Shown: positions 7,963 to 14,764 of the stretch, one piece after another
How positions within the stretch are numbered: position 1 is the first letter of the stretch
Layout: each line of letters starts with the position of its first letter
NCBI GenBank assembly: GCA_958352145.1
Contig: CATWNM010000036.1
Location: 1 to 20,361, forward strand
Direction: 5' to 3'
DNA length: 20,361 bases
Source: an uncultured Eubacteriales bacterium
Lineage (GTDB): Bacteria; Bacillota; Clostridia; Oscillospirales; CAG-272
Program-made: the position numbers and the translations under genes
The notes under the pieces: model-generated
Told to the model about the DNA's origin: nothing
What the model saw: the letters and a program-made list of their open reading frames with translations, nothing else
Database searches by the model: none

Positions 7963-8496
7963 ATGGAGCTTAAGGGCAGCAAAACGGAAAAAAATCTTTG
8001 GACTGCGTTTGCAGGCGAGAGCCAGGCGAGAAACAAGTATACTTATTTTGCCAGCGTAGCGAAAAAGGAAGGGTACGAACAGATCTCGGCGATTTTCCAG
8101 AAGACGGCGGATAATGAGAAAGAACACGCAAAAATGTGGTTTAAAGAACTTGGCGAACTTGGAGATACGGCAGCGAATCTTCTGCATGCGGCCGAAGGGG
8201 AAAATTACGAGTGGACGGATATGTATGACACTTTTGCCAAAGAGGCAGAAGAAGAAGGGTTTCATGCGTTGGCTGTAAAATTCCGTATGGTTGCCGCGAT
8301 TGAAAAATCGCATGAGGAACGCTATCGCGCGCTGCTTCGCAATGTGGAGATGCAGAAAGTGTTTGAAAAGAGCGAAGAGACGATGTGGGAATGCCGCAAT
8401 TGCGGGCATTTGGTCATCGGGAAAAAAGCACCCGAGGTATGTCCGGTATGCGCGCATCCGCAGAGCTATTTTGAGGTCAGACAAGAGAATTATTAA
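7963..8496 (+). CDS. rbr: Rubrerythrin
   Basis: Non-haem iron peroxidase that reduces hydrogen peroxide in the cytoplasm of anaerobes. The 177 residues have an N-terminal ferritin-like four-helix domain with di-iron ligand motifs (Glu19 in FAGESQARNKY, the NEKEHAKMWF helix at 51-60, and an EKSHEERY segment at 114-121). A C-terminal rubredoxin-like domain carries WECRNCG and CPVC, placing iron cysteines at 144, 147, 160 and 163. AGGAGG lies at an ideal distance from the ATG. The gene is monocistronic, between a consensus promoter with a palindromic operator and a strong terminator. That fits an oxidative-stress gene held off by a metal-dependent repressor. Electrons normally arrive through rubredoxin or NADH oxidoreductases; none is visible next to it. 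Confidence 0.96.
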   Translation: MELKGSKTEKNLWTAFAGESQARNKYTYFASVAKKEGYEQISAIFQKTADNEKEHAKMWFKELGELGDTAANLLHAAEGENYEWTDMYDTFAKEAEEEGFHALAVKFRMVAAIEKSHEERYRALLRNVEMQKVFEKSEETMWECRNCGHLVIGKKAPEVCPVCAHPQSYFEVRQENY

Positions 8497-8524
8497 AATA
8501 GACTGCTGGCAAACAAAACATTTA

Positions 8525-8571
8525 TACAAAGAACCGCGGAAATCCAATAATTCCGCGGTTCTTTGTATTTT
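8525..8571. terminator. Terminator between convergent rubrerythrin and GH43 genes
   Basis: Perfect 17-bp arms at 8525-8541 and 8551-8567 (TACAAAGAACCGCGGAA and its complement) with a 9-nt loop, followed on the plus strand by TTTTAG. It serves rubrerythrin. It may also stop readthrough from the convergent minus-strand gene, although the tail on that side is less U-rich. Confidence 0.85.
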
Positions 8572-8632
8572 AGTGGGGATAGGGCGCATCGGGTTTAGAC
8601 GGCGTTTAAGCGGCTTAAAAAATTCCGCGTGT

Positions 8633-10183
8633 TTATTCCTGCGCGCAGAGGATTATTTCCGTCAGTGTGCATCCGCTTTCACTTTCGTCCAGGGCAAATT
8701 CGATTTGTACAGTTTCAACCAGTACGTCCTCAGGCAGCTTGTCGAGCAGGAAGACGCATGGCTGTCTTGTAGAATTGGAAAATTTCACATCCCGGATAAT
8801 ATATTGATCGTTGATAATCAGGGAGGCGGTTGCGGGCGCATTTTCTGCATCCTGCGGATAAATCCATAGCTGTTGAAGCGCGCAGGGGGAATCCAGGGTT
8901 ATATCTATCCGCACCGTATTTTGGTCTTCAAAGCGGACCGCCCGGTCTGCAAAAGAGGTCAAATGATCGGACAGAAATGGCAGATCGCCGGAAACAGTTT
9001 TGCAGTTGGTTTGCAGGCTGTAGCCGTCTTGCAGGCGCGTCAGCCCTTTTGTTCCGGAGGGCAGCGGACTTTTGATATAATAGGATGGGCCATCTACAAG
9101 CATCGTGCCGTCTTCAAGAAAGACGATACGATCCGCCGCAACCGTACGTCCGGTATATTCTCCAAGCGACTTATGGGTATGATAAACACAAAAGTATTCC
9201 GTACCGTCCGGCGAAACGGCATAATCATTATGTCCGGGACCGTTTACGGAATCGTTGGAATGCAGAATCGGATTGCCTTCATATTTTACAAATGGACCCG
9301 TCGGGGAATCGGATACGGCATAGCCCATTGCATATTCCGGCTTCGCATAGGAATTGCTGCTGTACATCAAATAATACTTTCCGCCATGCTTGAGCACGAC
9401 GGCGCCTTCTACGATCGTACCCTGGCTGCGTTCCCAACTGTTTGGATCCGATTCAGGCTGCAATACGCATACGGGATCGCCGGTTATGCGGACATCGGTT
9501 TTGTCTATTGTGATCGGCACGCAATAGATGTCTAAAGTTCCGCCGAGTGCGCGGCGGTCATAATTGTAATATAAATAGATCGAGCCGTCGTCGTCAAACA
9601 GAACATACGGGTCCACTACGCCGATCTCGACCTTGTCTTCGCCCATAAACGGCTCTTCGGAAATGCTGACGAATGGGCCGGTCGGTGATTCGGATGTTGC
9701 TACGCCCATGTATAATTTTTCATATTTCTGACCGGACGGCTGCGGGCTGGCGGTAAAAAACATGTAGAACAGGTTGTTGTAGTATACGACGCCGGGCGCC
9801 CAGTGGCAGCTTTTGTTCCATGCTGAGCCGCTGCCGGACTTAAAGCATACGCCCTCGTCTGTCCACAAGGACAAGTTTTCGGACGACCAGCATTTGAAAC
9901 CGGTGCCGATAGAGGTTGCATACATATAATATTTTCCATCGTAATACAAAACGGAGGGATCCGCCGCACTGCTGATTGCGCCGGTGTTCTGCATGTAGCC
10001 GGTCTGCCCGATGAACATGCCGTTCTTAATTTCGATAAGCTGCGTTTCCGGCGCAGGATCGGACGTCAAATCGGAATTTTCTGTATCCGGGGAGTTCGCC
10101 GGATCAGATGCGCATCCGCACAGCCATGCGGCAAAGAAAAGCGTCAGGATGCAAAAACTGAATTTTAAAATTTTTGAAATCAT
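8633..10183 (-). CDS. Secreted lipoprotein, glycoside hydrolase family 43-like
   Basis: Predicted cell-surface glycosidase, probably acting on arabinose- or xylose-containing glycans. The 516 residues begin with a lipoprotein signal peptide (basic start, hydrophobic 8-20, lipobox LCGC with Cys24), then a Ser/Asp/Pro-rich linker to about residue 50. The five-bladed propeller spans about 65-370. Its three GH43 carboxylates are recognisable: Asp75 in ADPSVLYYDGKYYMY (base), Asp191 in VDPYVLFDDDGSIYLYY, and Glu259 in IVEGAVVLKHGGKYYLMY (acid). HNDYAV at 319-324 and a later VYHTH also match the family. Residues about 375-516 form a further, probably beta-rich domain that I cannot name. AAGGAGC precedes the ATG. 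It lies 58 bp after the glycosyltransferase gene on the same strand. Substrate is not predictable from sequence alone. Confidence 0.88.
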   Translation of the reverse strand: MISKILKFSFCILTLFFAAWLCGCASDPANSPDTENSDLTSDPAPETQLIEIKNGMFIGQTGYMQNTGAISSAADPSVLYYDGKYYMYATSIGTGFKCWSSENLSLWTDEGVCFKSGSGSAWNKSCHWAPGVVYYNNLFYMFFTASPQPSGQKYEKLYMGVATSESPTGPFVSISEEPFMGEDKVEIGVVDPYVLFDDDGSIYLYYNYDRRALGGTLDIYCVPITIDKTDVRITGDPVCVLQPESDPNSWERSQGTIVEGAVVLKHGGKYYLMYSSNSYAKPEYAMGYAVSDSPTGPFVKYEGNPILHSNDSVNGPGHNDYAVSPDGTEYFCVYHTHKSLGEYTGRTVAADRIVFLEDGTMLVDGPSYYIKSPLPSGTKGLTRLQDGYSLQTNCKTVSGDLPFLSDHLTSFADRAVRFEDQNTVRIDITLDSPCALQQLWIYPQDAENAPATASLIINDQYIIRDVKFSNSTRQPCVFLLDKLPEDVLVETVQIEFALDESESGCTLTEIILCAQE

Positions 10184-10201
10184 AACGGGAAAGCTCCTTG
10201 T

Positions 10202-10218
10202 ATCAAAAAAATTTTGAT
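10202..10218 (-). other. Small A/T hairpin between the glycosyltransferase and GH43 genes
   Basis: ATCAAAA (10202-10208) pairs with TTTTGAT (10212-10218) around AAA. It lies in the 58-bp gap. It is too weak to be called a terminator, so readthrough from the glycosyltransferase into the GH43 gene is possible. No clear promoter for the GH43 gene is seen here. Confidence 0.35.
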
Positions 10219-10241
10219 TTTCAATCGGGGATACAGAAACG

Positions 10242-11354
10242 TCAGGATATATGGTTTTCTATAAAATTGCAGATGTCCCGTGCGGCGAAACGATTGATAT
10301 ATTTACGCTGTGCTGCGCGCATTTTCTGCGCTTCTTGCGGATCGTTTAATCGGTTTAAGGCGGAAAGAAGCTGCTTTTTGTCTTTCCCGGCATCGATGCT
10401 TATGCCTTGCTCGGAGAAAAAATCCACATTTCGGGTTTCGCATCCTGGAATCGGGGATATATGGACAAGCAGAGCGCCGGCTACCGCGGCTTCCGTTGAG
10501 GAGAGTCCTCCTGGTTTGGAAAAAAATGCGGCGCAGCCTTTTATATAATCGTCCATTTGATCGGTTCTGGAAAGGATCTGTACGCGCGCGTCGCCGGAAT
10601 ATTCGTTTTGCAGTTGATGATACAGTTTTTCATTGTTGCCGCAAATGACGATCAAGCGTTGTTTTTTGTCTGCGGCTTCGTAGAGCCAGCGCACGGTTTT
10701 TCGGAGTTTGCCGGCGCCAATGCTACCACCGGAGATCAAAAGATACGGTGTTTCGCCGTCAAGACCCAGCCTGCGCCGGGCTTCGACCGGCGTATCGCCG
10801 GCAGAAAACCGCGCGTTTACCGGAATCCCAAGCGGCAGCAGCTTTTCTTCCGCGAGACCGCGGCGGCAGAATTCTTCCGTTAATTCTTTGGCGGGGATGA
10901 CGTAGTAGTCGCACGCGGTTTCTTCGGTGAACGGAATACAGGTATAATCTGTTGCAATAAATAGCGTTAGGGGTAATTTTAGCCCTTTCTTTTTCATGGC
11001 GGTCAAAATCTCCGCGGGGAACAAATGCGGCATCACGATCACATCAAAATGCCGCTTTGCGAGAAACTGATGCATATATTTGGACATTTTTCGATTGATT
11101 AGATAGACCGGAGAGACAAACGGGAGCTTTCTGACGAGATTGGCGATGAAATAGAGGCAGCCGAAAGCGCCCGGTAGTTTTTGTACCAATCGGATGTAGG
11201 CGTTGCTGATTGTGATTGCCAGTCTGTCTCCGACAAGCGCATATGGATCCAATATTTCTACTTGATGTCCTCTTGAACGCAGTTCGTTTGCGATTGCAGC
11301 GGCGGCTGCGTTATGACCGCCTCCTGTGCCGCATGATAAAATCAACGCTTCCAT
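10242..11354 (-). CDS. Diacylglycerol glycosyltransferase-like protein (MGDG synthase / GT28 type)
   Basis: Glycosyltransferase of the MGDG-synthase/UgtP type, expected to add sugar from a UDP-sugar to diacylglycerol at the inner face of the membrane, making glycolipids or lipoteichoic-acid anchors. The N-terminus reads MEALILSCGTGGGHNAAA, with the diagnostic GGGHN and His14, as in MGDG synthases. The C-terminal half has the GT-B nucleotide-sugar signature, with LLISGGSIGAGKLRK and FFSKPGGLSSTEAA. I chose the ATG at 11354 (370 residues) because AGGA sits 10 nt upstream and family members start this way; a GTG at 11372 is the alternative. The start overlaps the end of plsY, implying translational coupling. 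The acceptor is inferred; a murein-precursor role (MurG-like) is less likely. Confidence 0.85.
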   Translation of the reverse strand: MEALILSCGTGGGHNAAAAAIANELRSRGHQVEILDPYALVGDRLAITISNAYIRLVQKLPGAFGCLYFIANLVRKLPFVSPVYLINRKMSKYMHQFLAKRHFDVIVMPHLFPAEILTAMKKKGLKLPLTLFIATDYTCIPFTEETACDYYVIPAKELTEEFCRRGLAEEKLLPLGIPVNARFSAGDTPVEARRRLGLDGETPYLLISGGSIGAGKLRKTVRWLYEAADKKQRLIVICGNNEKLYHQLQNEYSGDARVQILSRTDQMDDYIKGCAAFFSKPGGLSSTEAAVAGALLVHISPIPGCETRNVDFFSEQGISIDAGKDKKQLLSALNRLNDPQEAQKMRAAQRKYINRFAARDICNFIENHIS

Positions 11355-11956
11355 AGCAGCCGTATCCTGCACTTTCCTTTTTCTTCAGCGCTCAGCATCA
11401 GTTTGATTGTGACCAGCGCTGAAATGAGACCAAAACCTGAGACGATCCGGAAATCGCCGGCATAGATCAGCATCAGCGCCGCTGCGGCAGCGTATGTCAA
11501 AAATGTTCTGTAGTAATGCGGAGATACTACCACGATAACAGAAAAAAAGATGAAGACGAACGCCAAAATCAATGCCGGAAGCGCATAGGGAAACAATCCC
11601 ATCAAGCATCCAAAAGAGACGGCGATCCCTTTTCCGCCGCGAAAATGATGAAAAACGGGGAAAATATGACCGGCGACCGGCGCCGCCATGACAAACGCAA
11701 GACCGCCGTGACTGCTGGAAAGCGGAACTGTACGCAGATACAGAAAAACCGGAAGAAAGCCTTTTAAAAGTTCGCAAAAAAGCGTGATGGTACCGCACCA
11801 AAAGCCGCCGAACATAAAGGCGTTGGCGGTTCCGGGATTGTGGTCGCGGCTGTTTGCGGTAATATCCGTATTGCACAGCAGTTCGCCGAGCCATTTTGCA
11901 AACAAAATGCCGCCGCATAAATAGCCGATTATTATAAAAAATATCGTTTCCCGCAC
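11342..11956 (-). CDS. plsY: Acyl-phosphate glycerol-3-phosphate acyltransferase
   Basis: Integral membrane enzyme that moves the acyl group from acyl-phosphate to glycerol-3-phosphate, the first step of phospholipid synthesis. A GTG start at 11956 gives 204 residues, the usual PlsY length, and is preceded by GAGGTGG at a 4-5 nt spacing; longer in-frame readings upstream would run through the promoter. Several hydrophobic segments are visible. Motif 3 is clear (GHIFPVFHHFRGGKG, 96-110) and motif 2 is LLKG near 63-66. Motif 1, usually SGNPGATN, is SRDHNPGTANA (36-46), so it is divergent but keeps NPG and TAN. The last 13 bases overlap the glycosyltransferase gene, tying both to membrane lipid production. 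Confidence 0.88.
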   Translation of the reverse strand: MRETIFFIIIGYLCGGILFAKWLGELLCNTDITANSRDHNPGTANAFMFGGFWCGTITLFCELLKGFLPVFLYLRTVPLSSSHGGLAFVMAAPVAGHIFPVFHHFRGGKGIAVSFGCLMGLFPYALPALILAFVFIFFSVIVVVSPHYYRTFLTYAAAAALMLIYAGDFRIVSGFGLISALVTIKLMLSAEEKGKCRIRLLWKR

Positions 11957-12014
11957 TTTTCCACCTCGATCCGTATTTATATACCGCATATATCCTACAA
12001 AAAACTTCATGTAC

Positions 12015-12043
12015 ACTCTATCATATTCATGGATAAAAGTCAA
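12015..12043 (-). promoter_or_regulatory. Probable promoter for the plsY-glycosyltransferase unit
   Basis: Read on the minus strand: TTGACT (12043-12038), a 17-bp spacer, then TAGAGT (12020-12015). The leader to the GTG start is about 50 nt. The -10 element is only a partial match. Confidence 0.55.
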
Positions 12044-12134
12044 CGCAAAACAGACCAGTGTTCGAAGGATTTTTTTTGCATCGCGCACTTGAACCGGCAG
12101 GAAATACCAATGGGCGCTTAAAAAGGCCGAACCT

Positions 12135-12167
12135 GCAAAAAAGGACGCGGCCGGCGTCCTTTTTTGC
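12135..12167 (-). terminator. Terminator after the DtxR-type regulator gene
   Basis: Perfect 14-bp arms, GCAAAAAAGGACGC (12135-12148) and its complement (12154-12167), around a GGCCG loop, with A/T tracts built in on both sides. It begins four bases beyond the regulator's stop codon and could work in both directions. Confidence 0.85.
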
Positions 12168-12170
12168 GGT

Positions 12171-12539
12171 TTACATATGTCTGCGCACGTATTGTTTGAT
12201 GGCTTTGAAAGATTGGTCGCTGATATCGTGCTCGATTTTGCAGGCGTCTTCTGCGGCGACATTTTTGTCGACGCCGAGCCGCGTTAAAACGTCTGTCAGG
12301 AGCGTATGGCGTTCATAAATTTTTTCAGCGATTTCCCGGCCGGCTTCTGTCAGGAGCAGATAGCCTTCTTCGTCGGTAACGACATAGCCGCCGCTTTTCA
12401 GCAACCCGACGGCGCGGCTGACGCTGGGTTTTGAAAAACCCATGTATTCGGCGACATCGAGCGAGCGTACAGCGCTGCTTTTTTTTGAAAGAACCAGAAT
12501 GGTTTCAAGATACATCTCGCCGGATTCCTGTAAATGCAT
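12171..12539 (-). CDS. DtxR-family metal-dependent regulator with iron-type ligands
   Basis: Transcriptional repressor predicted to bind DNA when loaded with Fe2+. The 122 residues hold a winged helix-turn-helix (about 5-65; MGFSKPSVSRAVGLLKSGG is the recognition region) and a helical dimerisation/metal domain (about 66-122). Aligned by eye, Met9, Cys100, Glu103 and His104 take the places of Met10, Cys102, Glu105 and His106 of the DtxR primary site; MntR proteins have Asp and Glu instead of Met and Cys. His78 matches the ancillary-site His. The C-terminal SH3-like domain of classical DtxR/IdeR is absent. The ATG at 12539 has AGGAGG 9-10 nt upstream; a TTG two codons earlier is too close to it. 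It lies 88 bp downstream of the SufB-like gene and near feoAB, which fits an iron-homeostasis regulator. Confidence 0.88.
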   Translation of the reverse strand: MHLQESGEMYLETILVLSKKSSAVRSLDVAEYMGFSKPSVSRAVGLLKSGGYVVTDEEGYLLLTEAGREIAEKIYERHTLLTDVLTRLGVDKNVAAEDACKIEHDISDQSFKAIKQYVRRHM

Positions 12540-12612
12540 ATACAAAAGCCTCCTTATTTCGTCGATTATTTTTTTAACCCAATCAAAAGTACGCCGTGTG
12601 CTCTGCGGACAA

Positions 12613-12634
12613 AAGCTGAAAATTTGCTCAGCTT
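12613..12634 (-). other. Hairpin at the end of the suf unit, possible weak terminator
   Basis: AAGCTGA (12613-12619) and TCAGCTT (12628-12634) form a 7-bp stem spanning the SufB-like stop codon, followed on the minus strand by TTTTG. It may reduce readthrough into the regulator gene. I see no convincing separate promoter for that gene in 12540-12627. Confidence 0.4.
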
Positions 12635-13545
12635 AAAAAGCCGCTAATGATCGTAGCTTCCGCCTCTTCTTCGGTAAGCCCTAAGGTTCGCAGCTTCATA
12701 ATCTGCTCGCCTGCGATTTTTCCAATCGCCGCTTCGTGGATCAAAATCGCGTCATTGTCGTGTGCGCGAAGCTCCGGAGCCGCGTCCACCGTGCCCGAAT
12801 CCGCCAAAATCGCGTCGCACTCCGAATGGCCGGTGCAGGGAGCGTTCCCGACGATAACCGAATGGTATGCCTGATGGGAATGTTCTCTTGCGACCGAGCG
12901 GGATATCAGATCTACGCCGGCGCCGTTTCCGTTTAGTTCCACATGAAATTCGGTAAACGCTTGTTGGTCCGCTTCCGTGAGGATCCGTTCACGGATGAAA
13001 AGGCGCGCGCCGGCCTGCAGCGTCGCGTTGGTTTTTCGCGTAGTGCGGTCAACGCCGCCGATTTGCGCCGTATCCATTTCCAAAACGGCGTTTTCGCCGA
13101 GTATTACTTCCGTAACCGGATCAATCGAACGAAGACCTGCGCCTTTTCCGGTTCCGATGTGCTTTTCAATATATTTTACTTTGGCGCCTTTTTCGAGAAT
13201 AAAACGATGGATGCCGTTGTGCCGCGCGGGTTCTCCGGTGTCGGTGTGCACGCCGCAGCCCGCTACGATTGTGATGTCGGCATTTTCTCCGATATAAAAA
13301 TCATTGTAGACCAAATCGTCTACATCGCCGTGCGTGACACAGGCGGGAATGGACACCGTTTCTCCCAATGTGCCGGGAGCGACGCGGATCTCCAGCCCCG
13401 GCTGATCTGTTTTGGATTCGATTTTAATATGCGCGCTGGATTGCCGTCCTGCGCAGCAGCCGTCCTCCCGGAGATTGTATGCGCCTGTAAAAACGCCGTC
13501 GTGTCCGGATATTTGGCGAAGTAGTTCTTTTGTGATTTCTTTCAT
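12628..13545 (-). CDS. SufB/SufD-family Fe-S assembly scaffold (SmsB-like)
   Basis: Scaffold-type protein for iron-sulfur cluster assembly, partner of the adjacent ATPase. The 305 residues show the SufBD core: a parallel beta-helix-like middle with regularly spaced short strands, and the C-terminal HSECDAIL and HEAAIGKIAGEQ segments. Cys243 and His270-Glu271 occupy the places of E. coli SufB Cys405 and His433-Glu434, by eye alignment. It is much shorter than SufB (about 470-490) and closer in size to the single B subunit of two-gene SufBC systems (named SMS in the comparative literature). The ATG overlaps the SufC stop as ATGA, with GGAGG 10 nt upstream. No cysteine desulfurase or SufU is adjacent, so the sulfur source is not visible. 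Confidence 0.88.
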   Translation of the reverse strand: MKEITKELLRQISGHDGVFTGAYNLREDGCCAGRQSSAHIKIESKTDQPGLEIRVAPGTLGETVSIPACVTHGDVDDLVYNDFYIGENADITIVAGCGVHTDTGEPARHNGIHRFILEKGAKVKYIEKHIGTGKGAGLRSIDPVTEVILGENAVLEMDTAQIGGVDRTTRKTNATLQAGARLFIRERILTEADQQAFTEFHVELNGNGAGVDLISRSVAREHSHQAYHSVIVGNAPCTGHSECDAILADSGTVDAAPELRAHDNDAILIHEAAIGKIAGEQIMKLRTLGLTEEEAEATIISGFLS

Positions 13546-14270
13546 TGAAACATCGCCTCCTGCTTTGAACAAGCCGGTACGAATTCTTTGCCGGCGAGCA
13601 ATTGACTCAGCATCTTGTCTTTGGGACCTACCGACTGAACGGTTCCGTTTGCGATGACGGCGATTTCATCGGCAATCTGCAGGATGCGTTCCTGATGGGA
13701 AATGACGATGAGCGTGCCGGTAAGACTTTGGCGGATCTGCTCGAATACCTGAATCAGATTTGTAAAGCTCCAAAGATCGATCCCGGCTTCAGGCTCGTCA
13801 AAGATGGAGAGCTTTGTGTGTCTCGCAAGCACCGACGCGATTTCAATGCGTTTGATCTCGCCGCCGGAGAGCGTAGCGTTGATTTCACGGTCGATATATT
13901 CCCGTGCGCAGAGACCGACGCGGCTCAGCATTTCGCATAGCGTATTCTCTTTCAGCGTGTTGCCTGAAGATAGTTCCAGCAGCCGGCGCACCGTGATGCC
14001 TTTGAAACGAACGGGCTGCTGGAAAGCAAAGCTTATGCCTTTTCTGGCGCGTTCGGTAATATCGAGACCGGAGATATCAAAGCCGTCCAGAAGAATTTTA
14101 CCGGAGGTCTGGGTATAGAGCCCTGCGATAATTTTTGCAAGCGTGGTTTTGCCGCCGCCGTTGGGGCCGGTAATGACCATCAGTTTATTATCGGGTATCG
14201 TCAGGTTCAGATCGTTTAGGATTTTTGTTTTGTCCGGCGTTTCCCAGGAGAGATGCTCTAATTTTAACAT
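13542..14270 (-). CDS. sufC: SufC-like Fe-S assembly ATPase (SmsC-like)
   Basis: Cytoplasmic ABC-type ATPase that drives conformational change in the SufB-like scaffold. The 242 residues have Walker A GPNGGGKTT (35-43), a Q-loop FAFQQPVRFKG (Gln84/85), the signature LSGGE (134-138), Walker B with SIFDEPEAGID (155-165) and switch His192. The EPEAGID D-loop and the QQP context are SufC-like rather than typical of importers, and no membrane component is nearby. I chose the ATG at 14270 because GAGGA lies just upstream and because an extra 27 in-frame codons would give a non-conserved basic extension. It is the first gene of a two-gene unit under a strong minus-strand promoter at 14438-14466. Confidence 0.9.
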   Translation of the reverse strand: MLKLEHLSWETPDKTKILNDLNLTIPDNKLMVITGPNGGGKTTLAKIIAGLYTQTSGKILLDGFDISGLDITERARKGISFAFQQPVRFKGITVRRLLELSSGNTLKENTLCEMLSRVGLCAREYIDREINATLSGGEIKRIEIASVLARHTKLSIFDEPEAGIDLWSFTNLIQVFEQIRQSLTGTLIVISHQERILQIADEIAVIANGTVQSVGPKDKMLSQLLAGKEFVPACSKQEAMFQ

Positions 14271-14437
14271 TTTATTCCTCGCGATTTTATACTTGTTTTG
14301 TACATTTGACGTTTTTCGCCGCAAAAAACGAGGTGGGCGGATCGGCTTCACTGCGATGCGGCAAGCATATAATTTTTGGCGGTCGTCAAAGGAAATATTC
14401 GTTTTGACGCGTTTGATTTCACTTTAATTTCTATTCT

Positions 14438-14466
14438 ATGATAGAGAATTCGGAGGAATTTGTCAA
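14438..14466 (-). promoter_or_regulatory. Sigma-A promoter of the sufC-sufB-like unit
   Basis: On the minus strand, TTGACA (14466-14461), a 17-bp spacer and TATCAT (14443-14438). The spacer contains a perfect inverted repeat, AATTC (14447-14451) and GAATT (14456-14460) around four bases, placed where a repressor would block polymerase. Confidence 0.8.
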
Positions 14467-14548
14467 CAGATTTTTCAGAAATGTTTTTTCAAAAATACAA
14501 AATGCTTCGTGTGTGCAGAACCGTACGAAAACAATGCATGGAGAATAG

Positions 14549-14564
14549 TAAATGTGTACATTTA
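14549..14564. promoter_or_regulatory. 16-bp palindrome in the suf-feo intergenic region
   Basis: TAAATGTGTACATTTA has perfect 7-bp arms with a two-base centre. It lies about 80 bp upstream of both the suf and the feo -35 boxes, a position suited to an activator or a looping repressor. It matches no operator class I can name. Confidence 0.4.
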
Positions 14565-14641
14565 GAGCGGAGGATGTCCGACAATAAATTGGATATAGTG
14601 CTGATTTTGAAACGGAAAGGTGATTTTTGGACGCAGACCTC

Positions 14642-14670
14642 TTGACAAAAAAAAGAAAAACGAGTACCAT
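14642..14670 (+). promoter_or_regulatory. Promoter of the feo operon
   Basis: TTGACA at 14642-14647 with TACCAT at 14665-14670 (17-bp spacer). CATAAT at 14668-14673 is an overlapping alternative with a long spacer. The start site should be near 14677, inside or beside the GTTAG repeat. Confidence 0.7.
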
Positions 14671-14677
14671 AATATAG

Positions 14678-14693
14678 GTTAGCAAGGGCTAAC
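14678..14693. promoter_or_regulatory. Operator-like inverted repeat before feoA
   Basis: GTTAGCAAGGGCTAAC has perfect 6-bp arms around four bases and lies at the predicted transcription start. Its half-sites recall the TTAGG/GCTAA elements of DtxR/IdeR boxes. The core GTTAG-N5-GCTAA recurs upstream of feoB. Confidence 0.68.
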
Positions 14694-14764
14694 ATGTGGC
14701 GTTATCATGGATTTATGATCGGCCAAAGCCGATTCGAATACAAAGCACGAAAAGAGGATGCGCA

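Larger units (their letters stand above)
14271..14764. other. Divergent regulatory region between suf and feo units (494 bp)
   Basis: No credible gene is seen. The region holds a roughly 160-nt suf leader with one small hairpin (CGTTTTT at 14310-14316 against AAAAACG at 14324-14330), the suf promoter with an inverted repeat, a separate 16-bp palindrome at 14549-14564, the feo promoter with an operator-like repeat, and a short hairpin in the feoA leader (ATCGGC/GCCGAT, 14718-14733). The octamer GTACATTT occurs both in the suf leader (14300-14307) and inside the palindrome. Confidence 0.7.

Noticed and set aside
11957..12262. Long N-terminal extension of PlsY in frame
   Set aside because: It would make PlsY about 306 residues and run through a probable promoter and the Shine-Dalgarno for GTG 11956; the extension lacks any PlsY-like features.
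14271..14437. Possible riboswitch in the long suf leader
   Set aside because: Only one short A/T hairpin is visible; I could not recognise the conserved core of any known riboswitch class.
14460..14645. 61-codon plus-strand frame in the suf-feo gap
   Set aside because: It begins with TTG inside the suf promoter, has no ribosome binding site and no recognisable protein features.
14704..14719. ATCAT/ATGAT inverted repeat in the feoA leader as a Fur box
   Set aside because: The 5-bp arms with a 6-base gap do not fit the Fur 7-1-7 layout, and the GTTAG repeat at the start site is a better operator candidate.
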